Shown: in pieces, positions 1 to 11,040 of the stretch
How positions within the stretch are numbered: position 1 is the first letter of the stretch
Layout of the letters: every line of letters starts with the position of its first letter
NCBI GenBank assembly: GCA_946811185.2
Contig: OX328096.1
Coordinates: 48,870,252 to 48,934,251 of the forward strand
Direction of reading: 5' to 3'
Origin: Hippopus hippopus
Taxonomy: Eukaryota > Mollusca > Bivalvia > Cardiida > Cardiidae
DNA length: 64,000 nt
The notes under the pieces: generated by a model
The model's database searches: none
Told to the model about the DNA's origin: nothing
The model's input: only the letters and a program-made list of their open reading frames with translations
Program-made: the position numbers and the translations under genes

Positions 1-310
1 TGTTGGTCATTATGACATGGTTCTGCATCATTAACATTTTAACATGTAAATGTGTTAATCCTGTAATTGACATATACTGTGATGTCATGATTAGGATAAG
101 TCAGAGTTTGTTATCAAACTTCGATGTCAATTAGGTTCCACTATCATGACAACGAGTTTTGATGGGTTGCTTAATGAAATTTAATGGTCGTTTGGGGCCT
201 GAAATTTGGTGGTCGTTGGCCATGCAGTAGGAAAGTAGCTTAATACAACATAAAATCAGTGGAAAATAGCTCGGCTTGACTTAAAAACGGTCGTTTAGCA
301 CAAAAGTCAC
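1..310. other. Intron, nothing recognised
   Basis: AT-rich sequence upstream of the first visible exon. I see no exon, promoter or known repeat here. Confidence 0.6.
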
Positions 311-539
311 TTAACTCTTTACCAAACGATGTAATTTTAGACAAGTCCAAATTGGAAGCATTTGCAGACAACAAAATTAATGTGACTCAAAACTTGAAAA
401 TTGTTTTGGGAAGGGTAGAAAACATTGTGGGAAAAGGAGAAAATGCTGGTTACTAGCATTTTCTCCTTTTCCCACAATGATTTCAGAAGACTTCTTTCTC
501 AGGGTCGTGAAAACCCGCGATTGCTTGGTAAAGGGTTAA
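311..539 (-). mobile_element. TTAA-MITE copy, full length
   Basis: 229 bases from TTAACTCTTTACCA to TGGTAAAGGGTTAA. The centre has the arms acattgtgggaaaaggag and ctccttttcccacaatg around ATGCTGGTTACTAGCAT. It is one of the best full-length references for the family in the minus orientation. Confidence 0.93.
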
Positions 540-867
540 AACATTTGGTTGCATGTACAAGATTCACTGTATTTAATAGTTTTCAGAAAATACTGAGGAT
601 TAGATAAACTGAATTCACTAATTATGTAAATGCATTTAAGTGAACCTGATATGGAAAAAAAAATACACTAAAATTTCCGGTTTCACTTCCTTGATTTGTT
701 GGTAAATTAAACTCTCATGACCTTTAAGTAATTTGTGTTTGAGTGATGTAAATGATAAATTTTACTGCTCAACAGAATATTACGGATTTCAGCTGCTATT
801 GTAACAGCATTTATTCTTTAGGAGACAAGAAAATTAATAAAATTTGAAAACATTAAACTTTTTGAAG

Positions 868-920
868 ATGTATTAAGCCCCCTTTTCACAGAGCATGGCT
901 CAATTGTAGATACCTTCCAA
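868..920. repeat. Dispersed repeat, partner at 16560
   Basis: The stretch around taagccccctttttcacagagcatggct-like sequence (868-920) recurs with few changes at 16560-16620 (taagcccccatttcacagaa, then catggctaaattcaa). Family unknown. Confidence 0.6.
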
Positions 921-951
921 ACTCTTTTCAATTAATAAGTCTTACAGCTAC

Positions 952-1740
952 AGTGTTGTTCCTAGGTCAAAAATATTGAGGGACATCAGTATCCCCCCCG
1001 GGTAAAATCTTGGGGGACATTCTGTAAAACAGAGGGACAAAGACCACTTAAAAAAAGTTGACTTCATGCCTGTAAAGTATACTTGTAAGCATATTACTAC
1101 AACCCTCGTTGCAAGCAAATGGTTTTGAAAGTTTCAAAGCAGACTCTCAACAAACCTGACATATACCCATTGGAATAATTCACTCTAACCATGTGAATTT
1201 CCCCGGCCACTCCCGAAATTTCCTATTTTTCTGTTTGGATTTAGAGCAAGAATCATTTTGAGAGCTCTACTTTCGTTGTTGTTGCTGATGTTGGTCAAAT
1301 TTCCCCAATTTACTTTCCTTATTTAAGAAATTCATAGCTGATGACGTTTACACGCCATGATGTATATAGACTGCTCAACAAAATATTGTTAATTGTAACG
1401 CAACAATAATATGAAAAAATCGAAGCGAAGTCTTGTATGTTACATACCCCTTCAGGCTGGTCACCAATATTATTCTCAAAAGTACACGACAACTAGTGGA
1501 AAAAATCAAGACACAGTCTACGATTCGGCTATCCACTATATAAGAGAACAAAATAGAGTAATGCCTGCATGTATCGGACACTGCAAAGTGATAAAATTTA
1601 AGAACTTGAGCCCGCCTGAAAACTTAAGAACTTGAGTGCTCCCAAATGTGCGACTTACGACCCGCTCCTCAGTATTTTTTGGGGGACATTTTCAAAAAAT
1701 TTGCGGGAATCCTGCGATGGCGCATCCTAGGCACAACACT
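952..1740. mobile_element. hAT-like non-autonomous element
   Basis: 789 bases bounded by AGTGTTGTTCCTAGG and CCTAGGCACAACACT, which are inverted repeats with one mismatch. They are flanked by ACAGCTAC (944-951) and ACAGCTAT (1741-1748), an 8-base target duplication with one difference. An 8-bp duplication and CAGTG-type ends are typical of hAT elements. Two internal frames (1411-1635, 1636-1872) show no transposase similarity and the second runs out of the element. Confidence 0.75.
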
Positions 1741-1748
1741 ACAGCTAT

Positions 1749-2466
1749 AGAGGATATTGTTTGTTTTGATGTAAGATTGAGATATATTACGCCAAAGATT
1801 GTATATACACACAGGGGTAGGCAAAGGGGATTTGTTCTTCCAGGAAAATTGTTTACCACCAAGATGACATGAAATCTTAATGAATGGTATTGTCGGTGTA
1901 ATGGCTGTACTAGAAGTGTTTGTAATTTCTCATCACATTTGGGTTACTGTCTTTCAAACTGAAATTAGAATGCATTTTAAGCAGGGCTGTTTTCAGAGAA
2001 AACATTGAGGTGTTGTCATAGCCGTGTTGCCTGCGTTATTGTCATTGTTGTTAAAAAACTTTAACATTTTATAATATCTCTGTCATTATTGAAGATATTT
2101 ACTTCAAACTGTGACTAGTTTTTAACTATTGAAAGGGAAACCCATACAACAAGGGCAGGTAATCATCAAAATATGTTTGACAGTTATATCCGTTTTTCGA
2201 ATCAATCTATTTCTAAAAGCAACTGCAGCATAGCATTGGCAACCACATGCATTGCTCTTGTTTATAATCAGGAGGGATCTTGTTGGTAATCAGTTGTTTC
2301 CTTTATTTGAATTTATCCATTAATTTAGCAATTGAAGCCCATCAATTTCGTAATTCAAGCCTTTGAAGGTGACCATTACTTTTAGATTTTCCACTGCTTA
2401 ACAAGTGGCAGATCTGAGGTTATGTCAACTGTACATATACTGATTTACTATTTTTCTTTGATTCAG
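1749..2466. other. Intron, nothing recognised
   Basis: Intron sequence between the hAT-like element and exon a, ending in the pyrimidine-rich acceptor ctttgattcag. No repeat recognised. Confidence 0.6.
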
Positions 2467-2694
2467 ACAATTCCTGACATACAGATTGGCTTCCCAGTTA
2501 GAGATGCTTATTTTCGCAATGAACAGTACAAGAGGTGTTCCAGAGCTAGTGATACATCCAGTGCATATTCTGGATCAGACATGATGCAGTCTTCCATTGA
2601 TGACCATGAAAATGGGGACAGTGACTTGCCATGTAATCTCACAGAGACTCTTGTTGACTCAGATGAAGAAGAGGGCTATGGAGACTCAACTGAG
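2467..2694 (+). CDS. RAPGEF2: RAPGEF exon a: acidic N-terminal segment
   Basis: 228 bases, phase 0 to 0, residues 1-76. The acceptor is gattcag and the donor is gaggtaaat. The peptide is rich in Ser, Asp and Glu and ends in LVDSDEEEGYGDSTE, matching the acidic ETAVDSEDDDDEE-type stretch before the cNBD in vertebrate RAPGEF2. The reading frame stays open upstream of the acceptor to an ATG at 2422, but that part is intron-like (pyrimidine tract and AG), so I do not take it as the start. Earlier coding exons must lie upstream of the window. Confidence 0.88.
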
Positions 2695-2946
2695 GTAAAT
2701 GTCAAGTTTTTTTTTTATCACCATTATTTTTGATAACATAATTTAGGAAAACAGCTGGTAGCTTGGGAAGAGTGTTTTGTAAAATGTTGTCAAACACCAA
2801 AATATTAAAGTTAAAAGCTCAATCTAGGCTCCACCTGTTTAAGGTGACAAAGCTGTTGGGAAATTCTTGTTTTTTGTAGCACCTACTACTAAAAGATTTC
2901 CTCATAAGCATGTATGAGCTTTGATTGAAATTCTGCTGAAAATGGT

Positions 2947-3160
2947 TTGAACTCTTCACCAAACACTTTTCATTTTTATTGACCAAGAGAAAGAAGTCTG
3001 TGGAAAACACTGTGGGGGGAAAAAAAGCCGTAAACCAACCTTTTCTTCTTTTCCCACAATGTTTCTACTCTTTCAAAGACAACTACCATTTGAGCCACAT
3101 TCATTTTCGCATCAGCAAATGCATTCGATATGTACTATTCTAAAATTTTGGTAAAGAGCA
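2947..3160 (+). mobile_element. TTAA-MITE copy, degraded
   Basis: The ends are ttgaactcttcacca and tggtaaagagc, so the TTAA and termini are mutated. The central palindrome has decayed to ggaaaacactgtgggggga and ttcttttcccacaatgttt, with the right arm (tttgagccacattcatttt) still clear. Confidence 0.8.
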
Positions 3161-3841
3161 AAACACCATCAAAATAAGATAAAAATCTAATAGTTGAAAG
3201 TTCACCAGTAGTTTCTTGCTATTCACTTTTCCTGTACATAGTGAGGTGTAGGGAAAGCCCCCATGGTATTGTTTTTGACCAGTAGGTTAATGTTTGACAC
3301 TGGCAATTTACTAAATGTTAAAATCTTAGATGCCAACTTCCTAATTAGTCACAGGAAGTGAGTTTGACCTCCTAGTAGTAGGATATCTTCTATCGACAAG
3401 TTTCCCGCCTTTTTCCTGCACATCTTCTACAGAACTTTTTCAAAATAATATTATTGAAAATCATGTGATGCTTCAGACTGAAAAAGAATTTTCAAACATT
3501 CTTGTGTAATTTCTTAGAAATAACATAAGAAATGATTGTGAATTAGAATTACTTTGAATGTTTTAGTGCTCTTTTAGTTTTGTAAACTTTAAACATGCTT
3601 GTCTTTATAACATACAACAGTGGGATAAATCGTGGGTTTGTTCAAAAGCAAGAGTGTATGTCAAGTAGTCATTTCCTGTAAATACATGGGGAATTCAATG
3701 TTTTAACTGACTGACTGACTCAAGAGCTATTCACACAATATCTATTTTCATGCTGCATCCTTTTCTTGTTGCTCCAAACTGTAAAATGAGAATACTTACC
3801 ATACAGGATTGCTTGAGAATGTAGTCCAAGCCCTGGTTGCT
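3161..3841. other. Intron, nothing recognised
   Basis: Only a short CTGA run (about 3708-3720) stands out. No exon or repeat recognised. Confidence 0.5.
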
Positions 3842-4065
3842 TTAACCCTTTACCATACAATCCAGACTTTGAACGACCCTGAAAGAGAAGACTTTGAAAA
3901 CTTTGTGAGAAAGAAAGAAAATGCTGGTGACCAGCATTTCTCCCTTTCCCACAATGTTTACTATTCTATCAAAGACAGAAACCATTATTTCAGCATTTAA
4001 TTTGTTGTCTGTAAATGCCTTTCATTTGGTCCAGGCCAGAGTTTTGTTGTTTGGTAAAGAGTTAA
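3842..4065 (+). mobile_element. TTAA-MITE copy, full length
   Basis: 224 bases, TTAACCCTTTACCA to TGGTAAAGAGTTAA. The palindrome is imperfect on the left (tttgtgagaaagaaagaaaa). It lies directly left of the 4085-8810 element. Confidence 0.92.
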
Positions 4066-4084
4066 GACTTTGTACTTTAAGCCC

Positions 4085-4250
4085 AGGGCCCATGCTTATA
4101 AACAAACGTTGAGAACAATCTCATGCTCAGCACGAAACCGTACTCAATGGCTTGAGTTTTGCTTACGGGAGTTTTGAACTCAAACGTTGCTTATAAACGT
4201 CGCCTGAGAACGTTCTCCGCTGAGTATGGTACACACTATATTATTCGTGA
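4085..4250 (+). repeat. Left long inverted terminal repeat
   Basis: Begins gggcccatgcttataaac and ends near gagtatggtacacac. It contains a second gcttataaacg at about 4190, mirroring the right-hand copy. Confidence 0.6.
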
Positions 4251-5665
4251 ACGTAAGCGACCCAACATCTAAAAATAGCAATACCAGAAGATTCGGCCCC
4301 AAGAAGATTAGGCCTAAGGCGGACCACGTTTTAAGAGAATATTCGGCCCAGGATTGAGGTAATTTGGTATCTGTCGATTAGAGCAACCGAAAGGGCGTTC
4401 TTTTTTGTATTACTCATAGTTGTGACAGTTTTATCTAATTTTTGAGAAGATTTTACTCTTGACATCGACATGATTCCTTATGTTTTTGTTCCATTAGTTC
4501 TTATTATGTTCCGATTATGATTGTGCATAACTTTTAAAGATTTATGGTAAGCTCAGAAAATGTCACGTTTAGTGTAATTTATCTTTACACCGAATAAATT
4601 GGAGGTTTCCATGAAACAAAACTGCATAAACATAAAAGTTCAATAAACTTTCAATACTTCAAATTTTTAACTGTTTCCAAGACTCCCCCCACCCCCACCT
4701 CTTACATTTTGAGTAGCTTTGAAATTGATGCGGTTGTCATTGATTGAGTCTTTCTCTGATGGTTGTTGACATGTGTTGGTGATGAAAGCCAGGTAAAGAT
4801 GTGATAAAAACCACTGTGCAGTATCTCTATGCATTACCTACATTAATAAATCTTCAAATGAATTTTCGCTCCACACCCTTTTTACCGAACTTCGTTGTTA
4901 TTTACCAAAACCCTAGCCTGGGTCCAAGCGGTTTATAATCTTTTATTCACTCCTTATCGTGATCTCCTTTGACGATCTATACAGATGAGTGGCAAAATTA
5001 ATTATCGCTTCCATTTTTACTACTTTTGACAAAGTAATGTCCGAATGATAGAAAAGGAAAAAAACGAATCCCAGACTACCAAAACCCCTGTCATCCCTTG
5101 ATATGAACCTTAGTTGTTGCACAGTCATAGGTCACTCAACTATTTCTTAGCACATTTAGTAGACGTTAGGAAAAGACTTGAACAGAACTGTGTTTCAACG
5201 GGTCAGTAGAAAGACAGAAAAACATCTAATAACCGGAAAACACAGGAAAGCGCCTAAAAACGCTGGAAAAACGCAAATTTTCATGTGTGGTCTGACTTTA
5301 TATAAACGTGTAACAGTTCTAACAGACAGTTACATAAAGTTAGAGTTTACATGACAAGAAAATTACATACTGAGAGAACAATTTCATGAGATTACACTTA
5401 TATGAAATATGGCGAACAATATCGATTTTAATGTCCGGGCTGTGAAATCTGTTCAGAATTATAGAACCGTGATTCAATTAGGCAAAAAAATATAAAAGAT
5501 AACAACTAATTAATACTACATGTACAGATATACAGTGTATTGCAAATTTTTTGTTGAGAATATGATCAAACTTTTCACAACGGTCCGTAAACTAATGTTT
5601 GCCCTTTCCAGTCTTTTCCGATGCAGTTCTACTTAAGACGTTTTCTACAGTTCAGTAGGATTTAT
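4251..5665. other. Interior of 4.7-kb element, nothing recognised
   Basis: No coding similarity on either strand. A 61-codon minus-strand frame at 4943-5128 shows no recognisable domain. Confidence 0.5.
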
Positions 5666-5748
5666 GAATGTTTCGGTAACAGATGAGTTCGGTAAATTAG
5701 ACTTATAGAGTAAATCGATTGCATGTTTTGGTAAAAAGGCAATTATAT
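5666..5748 (+). repeat. Left arm of an inverted repeat pair
   Basis: The stretch with tttcggtaacagatgagtt, ggtaaattagacttatagag and taaatcgattg is found inverted at 6358-6448 with about 85% identity. Together they span about 780 bases and may be the long ends of a foldback element. Confidence 0.65.
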
Positions 5749-6001
5749 ACTGTTCATGCAGTTTAAGAAAGCATTTGTTGTGGTCTCAGTATGTATCTCT
5801 CACTCCCTGTCTTCATTTGCCATAATATTTTTACTTGTATTACCTATGTTTTTTGAACTCATCTTAATTATCTATCACTTTTAATAAATCCAACGGCCAG
5901 ACTCCGTGTTAAATGCATCAGATCTTGATTCTTAAAAATTGGCCGTAGAGGCAAATGAAAGAAGTGAAAGGTGTAGTGATAATCGGAAGTGAGTATGTCG
6001 A

Positions 6002-6078
6002 GCCACCCGGGCAGCTCAGTAGTTAGAGCACTCGCTCGAAAAGCGAGGGTCCCGGGTTATAATCCCTTACCGGCAGCA
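6002..6078 (+). repeat. tRNA-derived SINE head
   Basis: A-box-like gcagctcagtagttagagca, an anticodon-like hairpin ctcgctcgaaaagcgag, and a B-box-like ggtcccgggttataatccc. The acceptor stems do not pair and the B box is altered (ttata for ttcga), so I read it as a SINE head or pseudo-tRNA, not a working tRNA gene. Confidence 0.65.
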
Positions 6079-6357
6079 CTTTTTCCTCTGAGGATGTACG
6101 TCAAAGGCATTCCAAGGGTTAATTGCAGCTTTGGAAGCACATTTCTATAAAACTTGAGAATTGTTGAATAAGAGATACAACGGGCACATGTGTTTAGGAT
6201 AACGTATGAGGAATTACCTCAACTATGGTTGAAATTAAAAAATAAGAACATGATAAAATAACTACAGCATGGCAGGTACAACATAACAAAACGTGAGGAT
6301 AGCCATGTATTGGGTGTCAAAAACGTAACGGTACATAAATACTATGTGTGTATGTGT
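6079..6357. other. Interior sequence, possible SINE remnant
   Basis: Lies between the tRNA-like head and the right arm of the 5666/6358 inverted repeat. The first part (ctttttcctctgaggatgt) may belong to the SINE; the rest is not recognised. Confidence 0.35.
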
Positions 6358-6448
6358 TTGCCTTGTTGCCGAAAAAATTCAATCGATTTACTCTATTAGT
6401 CCAATTTACCAAACTCATCTGTTACCGAAATATCTGTCACCCTAGTAG
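6358..6448 (-). repeat. Right arm of an inverted repeat pair
   Basis: Inverse of 5666-5748: caatcgatttactctattag, then ccaatttaccaaactcatct and gttaccgaaat. Confidence 0.65.
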
Positions 6449-7934
6449 AACAAGTTTTTTGGTAATATTTGAAATATATCCCAACCCAGAATTTACGCTG
6501 TTTGTGGCGGACGATCCTGTAATTAGGCGTTTTTACCGAGATACGATCACTAGAACTAGATGTATAAAGCATAGCGGTATAAAAGTTATTTTGACGAGAG
6601 CAGATGAGGTATCATCGGCGATGTTTTACGGCATATTCAGGTGGTTTTAGACGAGTAAGGGGTAACAGCCTAGCGCCATATTCCCTATTGACCTGATAAG
6701 CCTAACCAAACAACACCCCTCCATTCAATATGGTACTTTTTGTTTACATTTTGGTGCTATGCGATAGTTTTCGTCAATAAAATTGGAAAAGAATGATGTA
6801 GGTAGCTTCAATGGTATTTTCGGCGAGTTAAAGTTTTCAGCCAATGTAGGTTAATATCTTCAACTAGCTTCCCCAGTACTCAAAGTTAATATATTACCCT
6901 TCCCTTTTGTTAGCCCTCCACCTATTCGATATAAATTTCTCATATTCTAGACTTTTTCGAGCGTTTTCTGGTCCAAAGATGTTTTCGGTCTTTCTAGCAA
7001 TTGTGCTTCAACATACAGATCTGATACTGGCACCGATTGCATATCAATAATTAACAGATGTTGTGACATGCTAACACTGTTTTTCACACCTTTTTGTTTT
7101 TTTGCAAAAACAACATAACTTGGACATGGTCAAAGATCAAATATAAACGAAAACAAGCATAGATCTACATGTATAAAATTTACCTCACCTTTAGTTCATT
7201 TTTCAAACTAAATCGTTTTTTACATAGTCCATCCAGATAAACAATTACATAGCTTGAATTATCATAATATATCTGAATGTAAATAGAAAAATTGTCCGAA
7301 GTTTGCAATATATTTGAATAACTAAAACAGGCACGATAAGTTACAAGTAAATGGGCAAAAGTTAAGACAACATTAACCACAAAACCAATCAAAACAATCA
7401 TAATTCTTTATTGGCCTGCAGTTTCAATCCTTTATTTCAAAGATCTTTCTAAAGGTACATGTAAGTCGGCAATTATTACGCAACAAGAAGTGAAAACAAC
7501 AATGTCAACACCATGAAGATAATCTATAATTGGGTCCGAATTTTCTCCTATGTGGGGCTGAATCTTCTTCCACCTGTTGACAAACAGGCCTTGACGGCTG
7601 ATGCTAGTGCCAATCCAGCTAGTTTGCCAGATTCTAAAAAAAGAAAGGGAAAAAAAAGTAATATCAATTTGAATTCTAACTCTGAACAGTGAACAACAAA
7701 GTGATTACGGTGAGAAATTATCGAAATTGTAACAGTTTTAATGAAAATACCACCCGTGTACGCTTACTTCGGCGGTACTACATCATAGTAGTAGCACCCC
7801 TCCTTAAAATGTATTACAGAAGTAGCAGCCAACCTTAAAACGTATTTATTTACATGACAACCAATCAACTTCGTTTAAAAATAGAACGCCATCGATTGGT
7901 TTGAAGTTTATTTTTGGAAAAATCCGAACTAAAA
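6449..7934. other. Interior of 4.7-kb element, nothing recognised
   Basis: AT-rich. A 73-codon minus frame at 7180-7401 is hydrophobic but has no recognisable family. Confidence 0.5.
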
Positions 7935-8178
7935 TTATGTTCTTTCCGAGGATTGATGATAGTCATTGCGACAGGATTCATTCCTCTCCCACCATTGACC
8001 ATTGTTTCGACGATGGTTATGTGGGAAAGCAGCCAGTGGCTTGGAAAGGAAATTGTGCGGAGTACTGGTAAAAGAGACTCCAGGAAAAGCATGGATAGGT
8101 GTTCTGGCCGCCGCGATATAACTGAAATAATGTTGAAAATGGCGTAAACACCATACAATCAATCAATAAATCAATCTA
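7935..8178 (+). repeat. SINE body and tail, head missing
   Basis: Contains the molluscan SINE body: ttatgtgggaaagcagccag, cggagtactggtaaaagaga, cgccgcgatataactgaaat and tgttgaaaatggcgtaaaca. It ends in the short-repeat tail caatcaatcaataaatcaat. The same body occurs at 14384-14555 behind a tRNA head. Overlapping frames on both strands (about 75-97 codons) are by-products of this repeat. Confidence 0.75.
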
Positions 8179-8629
8179 AAATTATGACCGGCAGTATGGA
8201 AGAACTATAGATTTTGGCCTTTTAGCTTTGATTTCTTTGAGGGGAAAACGATAAATCTGTTTGCCAGACGTTTAACCAACACCTCTCTTTTTCGGATACA
8301 CTGTCCTGCCGTCGTTCTGCTTAAATTCAAACTGTCATCGACAAGAATCTGAAATGTACGCTGCTAAATACTTCGACCCAACCAGTAACATGGGTCAATA
8401 CAAGTGGGAGGGGCACATTTCTCTTTGTCGCAGGTGGGTCAGTGTTTAGCAACCCCACGATAAAGTGAATTGTCTCCTTTCCAAACCGACATCGTTCAGA
8501 TACTTCACCCTCGTCCATAACTTCAAAGCGGTTACTCTGTTCTTTGAAATAGCGCGTTTTTCGCCTCTTGTCACACCGAATCTGTTGAACGTGTGCGGCG
8601 GCTACCGTTATGACGGAGTAGGAGAAAGT

Positions 8630-8806
8630 GCACTGGGTCTGGTTCAGACCATACTCAAGAGAGATTGAGTTTCATGCTCAGTTGAGTACGATCTCAAACT
8701 CAAGATTTTTTATAAGCGCAAAATTCTGAGTCGGACTCAGAGTTGAGCAAGAAACCACTCCTTGAGCATGAGAATGTACTCAAGAAAGTTTTATAAGCAC
8801 GGGCCC
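8630..8806 (-). repeat. Right long inverted terminal repeat
   Basis: Inverse of 4085-4250, with diverged spacing: catactcaagagagattgag, ttttttataagcgcaaaatt and gttttataagcacgggccc. Rich in ACTCAA and TGAGT words. Confidence 0.6.
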
Positions 8807-8880
8807 GGGTCTCCTTCAGAATTGTAGCCTAAGCTGAGGTCTCCTTAAGACTTTGTAGTCTAAGCCCATCTAAACCTAGA
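8807..8880 (+). repeat. Two-unit 30-base minisatellite
   Basis: ggtctccttcagaattgtag, then cctaagctga, is followed by a second unit, ggtctccttaagactttgta then gtctaagccca. The second unit also matches the flank left of the 4.7-kb element (ttaagactttgtactttaag). Confidence 0.6.
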
Positions 8881-9343
8881 CATGTACTATAACAACATTT
8901 TCAAGAAAACTCTGTCACTGTTTGTCCATCTGCTCCAATGTTTTGTGGATGCACTTTAAAAAGATTGGAAATTTTAACCTATGCTGCCAAATGTTGTATT
9001 TCAAGTCGAAAGATTTTGAAACTCTACCTATGCTCCAAAGCAATGTCACTGTATTTCAGTCAGTAAGCTAGCCCTATACCCCTATGCCCATCTCCCACCC
9101 CTTGCAGATAATTGTTTTTATATTCAGTAGACCACAGTCAAAATTATTCTTATGAGCGTAATATGTTAAAAGTTTAGTAAGGACAAGTCTTACGCAGATG
9201 ACAGAATTATAGGCTCATCAGTATGAAAAGCATTTACAGACAAGAAATTGAATTTGACGTAAATGATAAGATTTACGATTGGAAACTTACACAACATTTT
9301 GTTCAAATTTTACTGTAACACAGCATCTATCTTCATTTTGTAG
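8881..9343. other. Intron, nothing recognised
   Basis: No repeat recognised before the acceptor of exon b. Confidence 0.5.
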
Positions 9344-9448
9344 TCACTACCCATTCGTGATGCTGTAAGAGAAAGCCTTGAAAAATATCCTGAAGACAGA
9401 AAAGATGATGATATAGAAATATTATTGGACTTTATGCAACATTTTAGA
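9344..9448 (+). CDS. RAPGEF2: RAPGEF exon b: lead-in to cNBD
   Basis: 105 bases, phase 0 to 0, residues 77-111. The acceptor is catttttgtag-like (cattttgtag) and the donor agagtaagt. The peptide (SLPIRDAVRESLEKYPEDR, then KDDDIEILLDFMQ) matches the helical segment before the cyclic-nucleotide-binding domain in PDZ-GEFs, where the family has DDDIEQLLEFMHQ. The intron before it is 6.65 kb and holds the possible 4.7-kb transposon. Confidence 0.95.
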
Positions 9449-9530
9449 GTAAGTATGAAAAGTTCCAGTATTTGAATTATTATGTTCAACTGATTTTTGT
9501 ATATGCCATTTTTGACCCTGATGCAGACTA

Positions 9531-9625
9531 CAGAGTTTTAGACTTGTCTACAATGAAAGCATTTGCAGATGACAAACTGAAGTGGATCAAATGCTGAGAT
9601 TTGCCTCTGAAAGAATATGAAATGT
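9531..9625 (-). mobile_element. TTAA-MITE fragment
   Basis: Only the long arm is left: ttttagacttgtctacaatg, then aaagcatttgcagatgacaa. The palindrome and the other end are missing. Confidence 0.75.
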
Positions 9626-9935
9626 GCTTGCTTAGGGCAGGTGTTTGCTTAATACAAGATCACTTTAATGCGGATCGACTTACCTTTTCTGGGAACTCCA
9701 TATATGATTACTGAATAAAGGTTGCTTTCTTAGAAGGCACTGTGAAAGGTTCTACTTTACTAAGTTTTGTGAAAACCAGACCTTAGACTTTAATCTGGAG
9801 CTCCTTGGCTTTGTTGGAAGTGCATTTACCTGCTGGGCAAAATTTAATGAGTTTGATCCAGAGCCATGTCATACCAGAAAAGTAAAAAGAACAGTTGGAC
9901 CAGAATGTTATATGATTCAAGTGGTTTTATTTATT

Positions 9936-10264
9936 ATATACCTGAAAATTTTCCGGAGAAAATACATGTGTCATATGCGGATAAAATATCACATGAGACA
10001 GAAAAAAAACTGTATTGACACACTGTGAAATACGGTTCCAAATATGATATGATGACGTCATAATGACGTAACTCACAATCGGAATTGGTATGTATTCATT
10101 TGCAGTTTGATTGGGCAAAATTTTACGTGTAGTAATCATCTGCCATTCATAAAAACGAAGTTTCTGGCTATTACACCATCTTTTAAATTATTTTGCTTTT
10201 CTTATTCGAATAAAATGTCAACGGTTGCAATATTTTTTCTTTTAAAAGGTGGAGGTATATAACA
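9936..10264. mobile_element. Putative MITE, inverted relative at 52375-52500
   Basis: Ends ttatatacctgaaaatttt and ggaggtatataac form short inverted ends. The segment ccggagaaaatacatgtgtc, then gataaaatatcacatgagac, is found inverted at 52375-52500. Confidence 0.55.
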
Positions 10265-10549
10265 AAAAGAATTTTATGCTGTAGTAACTTTCCTGATGCT
10301 TGTATTTGCTTCTCGCAGCGCAAGAAAATTTTGACATCTCGCTCGACCTTTGGTCTCACCCAATATCAAATTTTCTCACATGGTTCGAATCAAATACATG
10401 CACCAGGAAAGTCACTACAGCATATTTATGTATTTATTCAATTTTATCATTTCTCACAACCCTAGCAAGAGAGACTGATTGCTCAAAGTTGTTTTCTCAA
10501 TCAATATCGAAGGATGTATGTATCCAGAGATTATTTCAATTGATTACAG

Positions 10550-10740
10550 GCCTTTGCAAATATGACATTGGCAACAAGGCGAGCCCTATGTGCTGTGATG
10601 GTGTTTGCTGTCGTAGAGAAAGCTCAAACTATTGTCATGAAGGATGGAGAGGAGCTGGACTCCTGGTCTGTCATACTTAATGGTCAGGTTGCCATAGAAA
10701 CAGAAGATGGAGACATGAAAGTTTTACAGATGGGGGATAG
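10550..10740 (+). CDS. RAPGEF2: RAPGEF exon c: cNBD, first half
   Basis: 191 bases, phase 0 to 2, residues 112-175. It reads [20 protein letters not shown], then [20 protein letters not shown] and [20 protein letters not shown]. This is the beta-barrel half of the cNBD; the [14 protein letters not shown] block is nearly identical in vertebrate PDZ-GEFs. The last two bases (ag) join the first base of exon d to make Ser in GDSFGI. A longer reading frame at 10300-10680 in another frame crosses this exon and is spurious. Confidence 0.97.
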
Positions 10741-11040
10741 GTGAACTTGTCTGCTTCCCTCACTACTTTATCAAATATAGAAGATATCTTTGTGCCTTGA
10801 TTTTTCAATGATTATAATTATTTTTTATAGTCCTAATATAATAATGGTATGTTTTTAATTACTCTGTAAGTACAAAGTTTCATGCCCCAATTGTAGAATC
10901 CTCTTTCAACAGATTGAACACACACCAAAATGCTAACCGTTCACGAAGTAATCTAGAGTTTGCCAGCATTTTCTGCATTTTCCATAATGTTGTCTGCCAT
11001 TACCATTAATATAAAGATAAATTTCATCATTTCAGGTACA

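Larger units (their letters stand above)
4085..8810. mobile_element. Possible 4.7-kb element with GGGCCC inverted ends
   Basis: The left end gggcccatgcttataaac is matched in inverse at the right end (gttttataagcacgggccc). The similarity continues for about 170 bases on each side as a spaced pattern of CTCATGCTCA, ACTCAA, GCTTATAAA and GAGTATGGT. It may be one large degenerate DNA transposon or two inverted MITEs. No transposase frame is recognised inside. Confidence 0.55.

Noticed and set aside
6002..6078. Working tRNA gene
   Set aside because: Acceptor arms do not pair, the base before the anticodon is not T in the best fold, and the B box is altered.
7865..8162. Two minus-strand and one plus-strand frame of 75-97 codons
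   Set aside because: The region is a SINE body; the frames lie on opposite strands of the same repeat.
10300..10680. 126-codon plus-strand frame
   Set aside because: It runs from intron into exon c in the wrong frame; the true frame gives the conserved cNBD.
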